Assembly: GCA_035079385.1 (NCBI GenBank)
Contig: JAVHKY010000039.1
Span: forward strand, 2,087,353-2,151,352
Source of the DNA: Aspidiotus rigidus
Lineage: Eukaryota > Arthropoda > Insecta > Hemiptera > Diaspididae
Length of the DNA stretch: 64,000 nucleotides
Direction of reading: 5' to 3'
Shown here: in pieces, positions 1 through 10,790 of the stretch
Numbering within the stretch: position 1 is the first letter of the stretch
Layout of the letters: each line of letters opens with the position of its first letter
The notes under the pieces: generated by a model
What the model saw: only the letters and a program-made list of their open reading frames with translations
Databases searched by the model: none
What the model was told of the DNA's origin: nothing
Made by a program: the position numbers and the translations under genes

Positions 1-247
1 CGACGATAATTTCTTGACAAGTGCAGTTGCACTTAATATTTCTATTACATTTGCGTGGAACTGAGTCAATTTCTTCATAAGTTCGGTCACTTTTTTTACT
101 TCTCCGCTGTTGAAAGAAATCTCAGCGCGTCAAGTGATACATTCGAAAGTCAGCTGATAGGATATTTTCACCGGAATGGTCCGGCGATTGTCTCGATGGC
201 TGTATTCTGTGGTTAAATGACAAAAAACCAAATAGTGCTGAATGTGT
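1..247. other. Flanking DNA, no gene seen
   Basis: This is unique-looking AT-rich sequence left of the Jockey-type insertion. No open frame, splice-flanked exon or recognisable repeat is visible. Confidence 0.5.
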
Positions 248-257
248 AATCATTAAA
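248..257. repeat. Candidate target-site duplication of Jockey copy, left
   Basis: The sequence aatcattaaa lies directly outside the oligo-T run that marks the element's poly(A) tail. It matches aatcattgaa at the far end (4528-4537) at 9 of 10 positions. This is the length expected for target-primed reverse transcription. One mismatch leaves some doubt. Confidence 0.5.
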
Positions 258-273
258 TTTTTTTTTTTTTTTT
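258..273 (-). other. Poly(A) tail of Jockey copy
   Basis: An uninterrupted run of 16 T on the plus strand is the 3' poly(A) end of the minus-strand retrotransposon. The candidate duplication lies just outside it. Confidence 0.65.
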
Positions 274-439
274 ATGTAATAGATCATACATGAACTGCCT
301 AGTGGCATTTACGTATAGGTAGGGCAGATATGGCAGAGTTAACTTTATTTAGCTAATAGTGCAACCACTGTTATACTGCAACTTAATATTAGGAGATGAA
401 TTGCTAGCAGCGAATGTGCCTTGAGTTCAAGTAACTATT

Positions 440-817
440 CAATGCCCGCTATGGGCTTACGCTTTAATCGATGGAAGTGCCTCTATGTTTTGGTGGCCGT
501 AGAGTCATTTGATGTGCCTGTCGTGGCTTTTGGTGCGATTTGCTGGACAGTTTCCAGAGCCAGGTCTTCGTGCAACTGCTGGTTTGTAATATACCTTGGT
601 GCGATGCTCCTGTGATTTTACGGAGTGCGTTGTTTTGGAATCGCTGTAAAATTTCTATGTTGCTACTTGCTGCCGAGCCCTATAATGGTATTCCATACGT
701 CCAAATGGGGCGAAGGATCATGACATATAGTAGCCTTTTACTCCAGAGTGATAGCCGACTCTTAGCTCTGAGCATCCAGAACATGGTGCGAAAGCGGAGT
801 TTGAGTTGCTCTCTTTT
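440..817 (-). pseudogene. Jockey ORF2, post-RT C-terminal part
   Basis: Read on the minus strand, this stretch encodes the region that follows the catalytic palm in Jockey-clade ORF2. It has KRLLYVMILRPIWTYG followed by IEILQRFQNNALRKI, then degenerates with stops toward 440. It continues the reverse transcriptase that stops at 2660 with KAHIIKKREQ; the PLE insertion separates the two halves. One internal stop (after YGIPL) and later frame changes show it is non-functional. Assignment to the Jockey clade rests on motif recognition only. Confidence 0.8.
806..817. repeat. PLE1 target-site duplication, left
   Basis: TTGCTCTCTTTT is repeated exactly at 2660-2671. The two 12-bp copies bracket the Penelope-like element and restore the Jockey reading when one is removed. 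Confidence 0.9.
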
Positions 818-854
818 AAACGAATCCGTTCCTCTAAGTTATGGCTATCCATAA

Positions 855-914
855 TAAACGCGAAAAGACGAGAGTAAACCTTGCAAACCGCAGAAAATAC
901 AAAACGACGAGCGC
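855..914. repeat. PLE1 inverted terminal arm, 3' side
   Basis: These 60 bases are the reverse complement of 2586-2659, except that they lack a 14-bp block (aatactccgaaggg) present in the other arm. The arm stops exactly where the ATGGAT tail begins, so the tail is single-copy. Confidence 0.85.
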
Positions 915-945
915 TTTCGGTTAATAAACCACCTTCAAGCCTGAA
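915..945 (-). ncRNA. Hammerhead-ribozyme-like motif in PLE1 terminus
   Basis: The minus strand reads GGTTTATTAACCGAAA (930 to 915), a short perfect stem with a four-base loop followed by the GAAA box. It sits where PLE hammerhead ribozymes have stem II. The preceding box is CTTGAAG rather than the canonical CTGATGA, so the core looks decayed. The call rests on position and on parallel motifs in three other PLE copies here. Confidence 0.4.
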
Positions 946-2440
946 ATGAAAGCAACTGACGAACGGAGGAGAAGAACATGGTATTAAGATTGGCAAAGGA
1001 GAAATCACGGTGTGAATCATAGACCAGTTCGATCAGGCCATCTTCCGGAATGAACGAATTGAGTACAGTGATACCGTCAGTGTTGCGATGACGCATTATC
1101 TCTATATACTCGAGGGCGATGCGCTTTCGATACGAATTCTCCTTATGGAGGAGCTTTTCGGATCCCTCACGGAAGCGGTGGCCACTGTTTATCAAATGAT
1201 CAGCAAAAGCTGACTCCCCTAAGCGTCCCTTCTCCCAAGACTTCAGGTACTCAGCTACTCTAACATTCATTTGGCGGCTGGTCTCACCAATATAAAAGCC
1301 TCCACAATCCCCACATTCCAACTTATAAACACCACTCCTCTCATCAATGGTTATGGGGTCCTTCAGTCTCACAAACAACCCCTTAACTGTTGTACGGTTG
1401 TAGAACGCGGGTCTGAAGCCAAACGGGCGGAGGGCCCGACCCAGTTGGAGGGAGAACTTCGCCAGAAAAGGGAGACTGATCCAAGGCAACCGGCGATCAC
1501 GGATCATGTCTCGGGGGAGGGAGGTGGTGGAATCAAGAATGCTCCTTGTGACTTTCGTCCGAACCATCACGTCAACGTCGACATTGACCCTATTCACTCT
1601 AGCCAGGTGTTTTATTGTGAGTACTTCTTTCTTAAAAGCAGACTGACTCAACGGAATACGAGTCAGTCTATGAGCTAGGCTATGAAATGCAGCCATCTTG
1701 TGAGCAACAGGACCGAACGAACCACCGTGGACTAAAACATCGGTCGTAGTATTTTTTCTGTAAATTCCAAACACATGGATTCCGTCTATAATAGAGATCG
1801 ATAAATCCAAAAAGTTGATGGAAAATACCCCTATTTCCAACGTAAATTTGATGGAAGGGTACCAGGAATTGAGATACCTCAGAAACTCACCAAGGAGATC
1901 TGGGTGACCAGTCCAGGTACATAGAACGTCACCAACGTACCTGTGCCAATAGTGAATATGATTAAGTAACACTTGGTTCGAGGAAAAAAGGTCAAGTTCA
2001 AACTTGGACATGAAAGCTTCGGAGATAAGAGAGCCTAAATGTGATCCAATAGGGATCCCTACTTCATCAGAGAACTCGAAAACTTTCCCTTCAAATTTGC
2101 AGTAGTTAGGGGACCAGCAGGTATTCAGAAGATCGAAAAATTCCTGAAGCTCATTGTGAGGAATGTTGGCTCTGACGAGTAGCTCACACATCCGCTGGAT
2201 AGTAACAGCCTCGGGAATATTCGGGAACAAACCAACAACTTCAAAAGAGCAGATGGTCGTTCCCGGGGGAAGACTTACACCCTTCAGGACATCAGTTAAA
2301 GAGGCCGAATTCAAAACCGAATGAGGAGATTCAAAATCAATGCGATTTTGGAACCATCGGTCAAGGAATTTGGCAAGGAGGTAAGTGGGGGAGGAGACGA
2401 AAGAAACAACGGGTAGCATCGGGGTATTGTTCTTATGCAC
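935..2440 (-). pseudogene. Penelope-like reverse transcriptase with GIY-YIG endonuclease
   Basis: The longest open frame of the window (501 codons) encodes the PLE polyprotein. RT signatures run in order: SFEVVGLFPNIP (residues 64-75, motif A), GIPIGSHLGS (128-137, motif B), HRYVGDVLC (166-174, motif C) and FLDLSI (210-215). The GIY-YIG domain starts at VYKLECGDCGGFYIGET (371-387) and keeps downstream His and Glu residues. The coding sense extends toward 2585 but is frameshifted at an 11-G run (2458-2468), where YGLPLVHK would begin. Motif A has Glu where PLEs have Asp, and motif C reads YVGD instead of Y-x-D-D, so the enzyme is probably dead although the frame is open. The listed 5' end is not the native start. 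Confidence 0.88.
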
Positions 2441-2585
2441 TAAAGGCAGCCCGTAGAGGGGGGGGGGGCTGGGGTTAGGAACAAGGAGAGTTTTTTTCAG
2501 AGCAGGAGTCTTGATAATAGCCTCACTCCTGTTGATGACACTCCCAACTTCTTTGACGTGCTTCGGGAAGCTGAAAACCTCACTA

Positions 2586-2659
2586 GCGCTCGTCGTTTTG
2601 TATTTTCTGCGGTTTGCAAGGTTTACTCTCCCTTCGGAGTATTCGTCTTTTCGCGTTTA
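2586..2659. repeat. PLE1 inverted terminal arm, 5' side
   Basis: This is the reverse complement of 855-914 plus a 14-bp block missing there. It forms the extreme 5' end of PLE1 on the minus strand and abuts the right duplication. Confidence 0.85.
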
Positions 2660-2671
2660 TTGCTCTCTTTT
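2660..2671. repeat. PLE1 target-site duplication, right
   Basis: Exact second copy of TTGCTCTCTTTT (806-817). Confidence 0.9.
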
Positions 2672-3809
2672 CTTGATTATGTGCGCTTTCCAACTTAGCT
2701 TGCAGTCCAAGTGTAAGCCTAAATATCAGGTGCAGTCAGCCCTCTGTACAGGTTCATTATTTATATATGTGGGATCATATCCATGATTTTCAAGGGAAAA
2801 GTCAATACGGACAGTCCTGGATGCGTTAGTTTGGATTTTCCACCTGGTGGTCCATCCCTCAACTTTGTTGACAGCTGTCTGCAAATTGGTGACTGTAGGA
2901 GAGTAGTCTTCGTGCATAGCAAGTATAGCAGTGTCGTCTGCAAATGTGGCTAGTGTGGAGTCATCTTGCTCTGGAATGTCTGCAGTGTATAGCAGATACA
3001 ACAGGGGACCAAGAACACTGCCCTGTGGTACACCCGCTGCTATTGGCTTGTCAAAAGAGTCAGCTTCTCCATAATGAACATAGAATCTTCTGTCGCTAAG
3101 GCAAGATAATAAAATTTGCACATGACAAGTTGGAAAGTGTTTGCTGATTTTGTGGAGAAGTCCGGGGATCCAAACTCGGTCAAAGGCTTGACTAGCATCC
3201 AGAAATACGGATGGGCAGAACTTTTTTTCTTCCAATGCCTTCCTAATTGCTGCTCCAACACGATGAACCTGTTCAATGGTAGAGTGCCTGTTTCTGAATA
3301 CAAACTGGTGGTCTGATGACTATTCCCAGTAAACGCCTCATGTAAAGCTTCTCAAATAGTTTAGAAAGAACTGAAAGCAGGGATATTGGACGATACGAGC
3401 TGGGCATTTCTGGCGGTTTACCCTCTTTATGAATCATGATTATTCTCGCCAACTTCCACTGTTTTGGTACATATTGCAGGCTCAGAATTGCATTAGATAA
3501 GTAAGTCAACATTACCAGGCCTTTGCTTGGCAGCTCTTGTAGAATACAAGCTGAAATTTGATCGTGCCCAGGTGCTTTCTTAGGGTCAATTTTTTTTTAA
3601 ATCATAGTTTTGATTTCTCTTGGAGAAAATAAGTCAACTACCTGCTCCTCTGCTAGGCAGAGGTCAGGAGAGATATCGGTGACAATATCATCAGGTTGGA
3701 ATCTTTGCTCAAGGTGTTCGGCATAGACTTCAGCTTTCTCTTGATCAGTTCTCGCCCAAGTATTGTTTGGATGTTTCAATGGGGAAATGTAGTCTGATGG
3801 TTTTTTCAA
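2672..3809 (-). pseudogene. Jockey ORF2, reverse transcriptase part
   Basis: On the minus strand several frames together encode the RT fingers and palm. The order is a linker (LKHPNNTWARTDQEKAEVYA), the fingers (SYRPISLLSVLSKLFEKL), motif A FLDASQAFDRVW, motif B VPQGSVLGPLLY, motif C FADDTAIL and a thumb-side YLGLHLDCKLSW. Catalytic Asp residues are preserved in motifs A and C. Breaks lie near 3595 (an A-rich run on the sense strand), between 3273 and 3235, and at 2728 (stop). The order and spacing are those of Jockey-clade ORF2. The sequence runs straight into the PLE insertion at 2660. Confidence 0.85.
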
Positions 3810-3824
3810 CGAACGAGCTACCTT

Positions 3825-4527
3825 CTAGCTGAGTGAGTAATCAATGGCTTCTGTGGCTCCCACAGTGGTTACAAAGTTGTTGAAGGAATCATTGTTGTGC
3901 TCACAGATACGTGTTTTGACCAGTTTACAGAGATTATTAAATGCCTGCTTGTGCACAGGGTTGCGCGACAGCTGCCAGCGGTGCCGCGCTTGCCTGCGTT
4001 TCTTGAACAGTTCCAGGATTTCCTTGGGATAGCACACATGATAGTGTTGTCCTTGTGAATTCGTGGGTGTGGCCAATTTGGCTTCACGTTGGAGCAGTTT
4101 GGTGAAGGAATCAACTGCTGCCTCTAGTTGGTGTAGCGATTTCAGGCGTATGCGGAGGTCAACATTATTATTCACACCGACCGTCACGAAAAGCATTTCA
4201 GTTTGTATGTTTGTTAGTAAGTTTAGGATCCATCTGTTTGCGTATAATGGAATTGCTAAGTGTTGGGATAAGTGGCGAGTGATCTGAGGACAGGTCATCA
4301 ATGTTAATGATCTCAGTATAGTTGGCCGATACTGCTCTCGTGATAAAAAAAGTCGATGCAGTCTGGTATTTTGTCAGGATCGCTGGGCCAGTGCGTTGGT
4401 TTACCATTGGAGAGGCACTTTGCGTTGACCCCTGCTATAATTTGCGGCCTTTAGTTGTAGTAGTGCGAGATCCCCAGTAAGGATGCTTGGCATTAAAGTC
4501 ACCACCAATGATCCATTTGCCTTCTAG
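3825..4527 (-). pseudogene. Jockey ORF2, AP-endonuclease part (5'-truncated)
   Basis: The minus strand opens with LEGKWIIGGDFNAKHPYW, the GDFN(A)KH motif of apurinic-type endonucleases in non-LTR elements. After a stop and frame change it continues to DDLSSDHSPL (about 4268-4300), the final SDH catalytic motif. Residues from there to 3825 are the EN-RT linker, rich in Lys, Arg and Gln. The copy begins abruptly upstream of GGDFN, where a possible duplication (aatcattgaa, 4528-4537) lies. At least two frame breaks are present. Confidence 0.82.
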
Positions 4528-4537
4528 AATCATTGAA
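4528..4537. repeat. Candidate target-site duplication of Jockey copy, right
   Basis: aatcattgaa matches 248-257 with one mismatch and abuts the 5'-truncated end of the element. Confidence 0.5.
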
Positions 4538-7379
4538 AATGAATTCAAGAAATTACATCAGAATATAACATTTTTGCAGCCGTGTCCGTAATGATAGAAT
4601 GATTTTAGACCAATTAGTCACCATTAATGTGCGGTCCGCATCGTACATTGTGGTCCATGTGGTCACAAGCTGTACTCAGATTCAATATGAGAAACTGTAA
4701 CTGAAATTACATTTACGATTGTTGGTAAAACTTTCACCATGGAAGAAGGTAAATCGTGGCACGTGTTCTCGTCTGAATCTCGAATTAATTTTTTTTTCAA
4801 TACGCGTAGCTCTCTCGCCGTTCCGACTGATTTACGAGCTAGCGATATTTCATCCGGTCGGAGATGATCAGAAGAAAACCTTATTCTAACTACCACCCTT
4901 ATTTTGGAAACATGTGAGTACAATGGTGATAGTGTACGCGCGCTATCTCACTCTATACACTTTTGAACCGAGAGTTTATTGTTATGTGTACGAAATAGAA
5001 CAAGTTTAAAGTAAATACTATAATTATGGCCTATAATACGGAAGCCTATGCAAACATGAAAGGGCAACGTGTAGATATAACTAAACGTTCTCCTCGTCGA
5101 TGTATTTTGCGGTTAATAACTGCTGAAATATGTATACCGCAAACTATTCAGATTAGGTTTATGTATGCTGACTACAAACCACATTATTTTAAACTGATAT
5201 GTGTATACGTGTATCTTGTCTCGCTCGTATGAGGAGAAAATGATGAATTAGTTCGCAGTTCGAATTGTGCCTCGTACCGCTGATGATCAGAGAGGCTGTA
5301 CTTTCGGAAGTTCCACCTCTCTGCGAGGGTTACCCGATGAACCATGTCCACTTCTAATCGACTCGCTATTTCAACCCTGAGTTGATTTAGTTCTACCAAA
5401 AGATCGACTCAAGATGACTGGAAATCGATTCGAAACCGACCACTCCTCTTTATTATCGTTTCATCGTCGACGTCGAGATTCTTGATACATATTTAAACAA
5501 TTGGGTACAGCCAAAACACCTAGCCTCTTCGCATCATAAATGAGGAGCAAGGTATCATTTTGACGGGCGACGGGTTTCCTACAGCCAAATGGAGCAATTA
5601 ATAGTTTTAAAGGATCTAAATTAGAACTAAACTTATTGATGAATGTTTGATACTATAAAATCCGCGACATTATACATAGCTGATGTTCATGTACAAAACG
5701 CGAAATATATCAATCATCGAAGACAAAGATTTCAACCAAACTGCTGCGCTGGGACGATGTCACGAGATTCCCTAAATTCATTATCTCCTTAAACTTTCAC
5801 AAAACTAAACTTACTACGTACAGAGAATGATGAAACTCGACTACGTAGGGTTTCTTTCTCAGCAGAAAATTCATTTCCGGGAGACTAGGTATATCGTACT
5901 TTTCCAGACTTACAAGTTGATAACTTTTCGAGGTGAGAAAGTTTAAAGTACGTATCTTTTATGATTATTGGTTGAATTTCATTTACAGGGATTACATATT
6001 TTAAGTATATAGAGAGGAAGTATATACGTAACGAGGTATTCACTCTCACAATGTCTTCGATGAAATATTCGAACTTCAACCTCAAAATCGTTCGTACCCA
6101 TAAAAACACACACCTCTGCAAACAGAGAAAAATAAACGAACGAGGAAAAGTGGTTTCCTCGATCGTGCTTTGCGTGTAGGTGCCGAAAGAATGAAAAAGT
6201 CCTTATATACGTATATATGTATATATGAAGTATACAGAACATACAAATTTAAGCTCTAGCTTTCTTTCATTTTTTTTTTTTATTTTTCATAACTTCTAAG
6301 CTTTGGTTTCGTTTTTTGAAAAATATTTCCAACTTTGACGCGATCATGTTAATATTCCAAACAAAATATTCACTCGGAAAATGTTGGTTCACGTTCGAAC
6401 GAAACTAGGTCGAATCTGCCGTGCGGGGTCCACCATCGCATTATATTTATCATTGAAAATGTACACAATATGGAACGCAACTGGTGTACGTGTGAGTTAT
6501 CACGCTGTTATTTCGATTAACGGAAATTAGGAGTACATGCAAATTTCCTCATCAGGGATTGTTATGTAAACGTTGATTATCTGTCGTAGTTTTTTCGAGC
6601 TCAAAAGAATGAAATTCGAGAAGAAATGTCAGAGTATGAGAATCCCCAGGACAGTCATCAGGCGTTTCCGAGCGACTATTCTCCGAACTGGAGGCGACAA
6701 TCGTCGTTTGCTCCAAATTCTAGTCAGCTGTTCAGTATTTGAAACATAGAAGTACGGTGAAAACTTGTGCTTTTGATATACCTGTCAAATAAAGTTCCCA
6801 CAATTATGGAGTAGAGCAACGAAATGGAAACCCGGCCGTACTATTACCAAGCTTTAAGTCACAAAACAAGGGCACGCTTAAACAAATTCGGCGTATGAAG
6901 AAAGAAGCACGTTTCTCTACCTACAGATTACATGCCTATCGATCTAAAACTGATCCCGAACACAGATATTTTTAGCAGGCAAAGTTCTGGATATGTTAAC
7001 CACGTCATTTTTCATTGATTTTTTTTACGATACGAAAACAAAATGAGTAGTTTCTACGAGAAGAATAAAGAATAGATTTGACACTCTGTAACGAAACCAT
7101 ATAGGTGAATTAACGATAAAAGAATACCTATCTCAAGTATAACGATGCAGGATGCATACTTATGGTTATTTCTTTCTTATGAAGAACAAGCAGAAATTCC
7201 CGTCCTTTGGACGGAACTCTCATACGTTCCTAACCGAAGCCTGTAATTTCTTCGAGTTAGACAATCCTTCTTCACCTGTCCAACTACTCATTCTCAACTG
7301 TTACACTATCTATTCTCTGATCCCTGCCCCTCCTTGAGAGGCCCTCTCCATCTTCTTAATATTTTCTTTCATCCTCAAT
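4538..7379. other. Gene-free stretch, unique-looking
   Basis: AT-rich sequence with many stops in all frames. A minus-strand open frame of 86 codons at 4663-4923 has no recognisable motif or splice context. An AT-rich stretch with short TATA-like repeats lies near 6200-6230. I see no RNA gene, transposon or confident exon. Confidence 0.4.
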
Positions 7380-7839
7380 GCTTATCCGGTATGTTCTCTG
7401 ATTGATACCACATCCTGAGAAATGTTCCCAATTCGCTGGATCTGTAAAAATTCAACATTTCCACACCTACACACATTTACTCTCACTTAACTTGGGACCC
7501 TACTGTCCGCATTGTAACACAGAACTATATTTATCAACCATTTGTTAAACTTGTGTACTTATTGTCCTATTATTGGCTTCCCGCTGTTGGACGGCACTTT
7601 AAATCAATAAATTAATCAACACCCGACTTGTCCCTGTGACACCTTATTCACCAAAAAAGAGATTCATTTGCAGAAGGTCACATCCCGTTAATGATCATAT
7701 TCCCACCTGATATTAGGCAGTAACCACCCACTTAACACTTTCCTGTACCCATCCGACTGTCCTCTCTTCGATCCACTATTCAGTTTTGTAGGCAAAAACT
7801 CAACGAAATCATCTGTTCTTCTTTCATGATAAACCATAC

Positions 7840-8910
7840 TACTCTTTTCTGTTTGTCAATGTATTCCCTTTTGAAGTAAATCAAGCCCTCGGCGCACAAC
7901 GATCTAGCCCTACTCTCGGCCTCTTCGCTGGTAACCCTCACCCCTGAATTCCACTTCCTAACTCTTACTGCCAATTTTCTTGTATCTGCAGTTGAATTCA
8001 TTCAGCTATTCTGCCGACATAATTCTCTCTTCTTGAATCTAAATTATTCAATCACTTGAAGTTGAACCATCTACCCCCTACCATATCATCCATTTCTCCA
8101 AACCTAACCTCTTCCCTTACTAGCTGATCATCTCCAACCCCCCCCCCCCACTATATACCGACAACTCATTAGAAACATTATCCCTAAACCAATTTTCCGA
8201 CGCATCAGCCCTACTTTACCGACGAATCTAAATTTGGACTCAGAAAAGGGTACGCGTAATCGATCCAAGGAGTCATAATTAGTCGTTGATTGAAAAGTTC
8301 TGCCTTCAATTTCAATACCAAACAAAACGCCGTAGACTCGGGTCTTTATCTCCATCTTCTCACCCCAGCTCAAATATTCACTGTTGACTGACTCTTTTTC
8401 ATTTCTCCTGGTTATACAGGACTTTTATTCAACTAATTCCCAAATGGACGCATTCATTTCTGCAATCACTATTATCAATTTCTACATCTGTCTCCTTCCT
8501 GTGGATTCCGAGTCACATCAACTTCCCGGAACATCACGCCATTGTTTTTGCGACCAAATTCTTTTCTTTCAGTCAATGTATTCGCTTCTGAGGTAAATCA
8601 AGCCCTAAACCCCTCTCAGCTTCTGCGTTGAAGCTTGTAACTCCTTCCTTCAGATTCCGCTTCTGAACTCTCATTGTCAGTTTTCTTATATCCACAACTC
8701 AATTCACTCGCTTCCAATCTACGCACCGCACTCTGTCGACATAATTCTCTCATCTTTCCTCTTAAGACTGAATTATTCAATCACCTCAAGTTGAACCAAC
8801 TACACCCTATCGTATCATCCACTTCTCTGTAGCTAAACCCTCTCCCAAGTATCCGACTCGGTCTAAACTGTATACCGACAGCTCATTAGAAACATCATTT
8901 CAGTACCAAT
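7840..8910. repeat. Diverged direct duplication, period about 720 bp
   Basis: The block at about 7840-8200 is repeated with roughly a quarter of bases changed and small indels at about 8560-8910. Shared landmarks are gtcaatgtattc, aaatcaagccct, ccgacataattctctc, attcaatcac, gttgaacca and ataccgaca.ctcattagaaacat. The intervening part includes the RNase H-like remnant. This looks like an old tandem duplication of repeat DNA. Confidence 0.65.
8381..8560 (+). pseudogene. RNase H-like remnant of a non-LTR element
   Basis: The plus strand reads LTDSFSFLLVIQDFYSTNSQ, which resembles the retroelement RNase H motif (T/S)DSLSALLAIQDP. It is followed at proper spacing by LPVDSESHQLPGTS, where intact copies have WVPSHVGIPGNE. 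Only these echoes remain, with no continuous domain. Similar echoes occur at 19.7-20.0 kb and 58.0-58.1 kb, suggesting one old family. A chance match is possible. Confidence 0.35.
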
Positions 8911-9459
8911 ATTTTTGGAGTTCGAGATGAGTCGAGGCAGTGGCTCCATTTCCCCAACCCCCCCATGACGGAATTTTGAGTCGCGACTAATGCCATAATT
9001 TTGTTCACTCGTCGTTTCCCCGCTACATCCATTTCAAATTTGGGGGACGGTGGAAATGCAGCCCCTCACCTTCGAATTTTGCATTCAAATCCATGTGCTA
9101 CTTTTGTTCACATTTTGTTCATTTTTTCCAGGAAACTTTGGATTTTGTTCACCCATAATTTCTCCGCTACATACTTTGACATTTTGGGGCCTAGGAAATC
9201 TTTACACCTCCCCTCTTTCATCTATAAATTCATAAGCAAAATTCACCTATATTTTCCAATTACTCACATCTCATATTTTGGGACCCACGGGTATGAAATA
9301 CCCTTGCCTCTCCTCCTTATTTTTGAACTTACATAATATTTCATTATATTCAATTTTCTAATATAAATCCAGTGTATGATTACAGGGTGCGCCAAAAAGA
9401 TGTTAACACTTAAATGGGAATTTAGGCTAAACTTGTCGTAACGCAAAAACGCAAAACGC

Positions 9460-9830
9460 TCATCCTTCGTCATGAGGTCATGGTACGAGGTCAGTCATGC
9501 CCCTGTGTTTGATGCAGGCAGAGGAACCCGCTGAAATCTGCCCGGTTTCACGCGAAGGAGGGAATGATACCTTGAAGCTCATCTTTTGTCATGAGATCGC
9601 GGTGAGAGATCCTTCATACCCCTGTGTTTGATACAGACGGGGGAATTCACAAAAATCCTCCCGGTTTCACGCGAAAGAGGGAATGATAAAGCTCGACGCT
9701 CATCTTTCGTCATGAGCTCGCGGTGAGAGACCAGTTGGAGCCCTACGTTCGATCTAATTGGGTGAGAACGAGAAAATTCTCGTTGTTTCAGGCAATGAAG
9801 AAAAACATACCGCGAAGATCGCGTCCCAGT
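9460..9830. repeat. Tandem repeat, about 120-bp unit, three copies
   Basis: Units start at 9460, 9579 and 9700 with ctcatctttcgtcatgag and variants. They share cccctgtgtttgat and cggtttcacgcgaa..gggaatgata. Further decayed traces (gcgagctcat) extend to about 10,190. Confidence 0.7.
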
Positions 9831-10369
9831 GTGACCTCGCAAGGAGAGAACTGTAATTTATCTAAGCAGGTGAATTCAAGAAAATTCTTGTTTTGTCAGC
9901 CAGTGCAGAGGAGGATATCCCGAGACCGTCGTTTGTTAAGCTTACCGTGAGAGAATGATCAAGGCCCTGTGTTTGATCGTTCACGTGCCTTCACGCAAAA
10001 TTTTACAGATTCAGCCGGCTCTATTGAACAGGGGGCCCTACCCAATCTCCCACCGCGAGCTCATGACCGAAGACTGACTTCAGAGTAACCTTGCCACCTT
10101 TGCGTCAAACAACGAGATTTTTTGTGAATTTGCCCGTCCTATTACAGGCCTATTCGATCTCTCACCGCGAGCTCATAACATAAGACGAGCTCTACGGAAT
10201 CACTCCCTCCCTCGCGTGAACGTACGAGAATTTTGATCTCTCACTCCTCGAGCACTGAACGGCAGACGAACTTGTCAACATTCCTTCCATCCCCTAGATT
10301 AACAATTTTATGCAGAATGAGAAAAATTTTTGATTTCTCATTTTGGAGATCATCTAAGGTCATTTCAGT

Positions 10370-10790
10370 ATTATTCTCGGACACGGCGCTAAATTTTACT
10401 TTAGAATTGAAAACAACTTTTGAAGATTACGCAATTTTTCACCTTGGAGGAAGTTTGATTCTCTTTGAGCCCATCATCCCATTTTGGTGCTTCGAGGAAT
10501 TTTTCAAGCATTCTTTTCGGACTTAGCGCAAAATGCCACTTGAAAATCAAATTAAAATTTGAAAGTTTGAACGATTTTCCAATTTGGGAAAATTTTGGCC
10601 CTTTTTGGTGCTTTGAAGAACTGTTTTCGCATTTTTTTCGGACTCTGCGCAAAATCCCACTTAAAAATCGAATTACAATTTAGAAGTCTGAACGATTTTC
10701 CAACTTGGGGAATTTTGACCCTTTTTGGGCTTATCAACCCATATTGGTGTTTTTTAGAGTTTTGTTACTATTTTTTTCGCTTTCTCCATC
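10370..10790. repeat. Second tandem repeat, 121-140-bp unit
   Basis: Units beginning ttttcggact(t/c)agcgcaaaat(g/c)ccact recur at 10,514 and 10,635 (exactly 121 bp apart). Looser copies start near 10,374 and 10,770. Each includes gaacgattttccaa.ttggg and ccctttttgg. Confidence 0.65.

Larger units (their letters stand above)
818..2659 (-). mobile_element. PLE1: Penelope-like element inside Jockey copy
   Basis: This is an 1842-bp insertion with a perfect 12-bp target-site duplication. On the minus strand it carries a Penelope-type reverse transcriptase followed by a GIY-YIG endonuclease. It ends in an ATG-initiated tail of about 45 nt (ATGGATAGCC at the start, 818-850) seen in the other copies here. 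Its 5' end (2586-2659) is an inverted copy of bases near its own 3' end (855-914). PLEs are known for partial terminal repeats and variable 5' ends. The body is shorter than a full PLE, so the copy is 5'-truncated. Confidence 0.9.
258..4527 (-). mobile_element. Jockey-type non-LTR retrotransposon, 5'-truncated and split by a PLE
   Basis: On the minus strand the copy begins inside the apurinic endonuclease domain (motif GGDFNAKHPYWGSR, about 4470-4512). It runs through a reverse transcriptase (FLDASQAFDRVW, VPQGSVLGP, FADDTAIL) and a post-RT region (LRPIWTYG, IEILQRFQNNALRKI), and ends in a poly(A) tail, seen as 16 T at 258-273. Frame breaks and stops show it is dead. A Penelope-like element (818-2659) sits inside it, and the Jockey reading resumes across the insertion after one copy of the 12-bp duplication is removed. 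Typical Jockey elements are about 4-5 kb with two ORFs. The gag ORF and the start of the endonuclease are absent, which is ordinary 5' truncation. Confidence 0.85.

Noticed and set aside
718..1020. 100-codon minus-strand frame across a PLE end
   Set aside because: A chimera of PLE tail (MDSHNLEERIRL) and out-of-frame Jockey sequence, split by the insertion boundary.
1271..1678. 135-codon plus-strand frame
   Set aside because: Antisense shadow of the PLE1 reverse transcriptase/GIY-YIG frame.
4663..4923. 86-codon minus-strand frame of protein-like composition
   Set aside because: No family motif, no splice sites and no neighbours to support it; left as possible chance.
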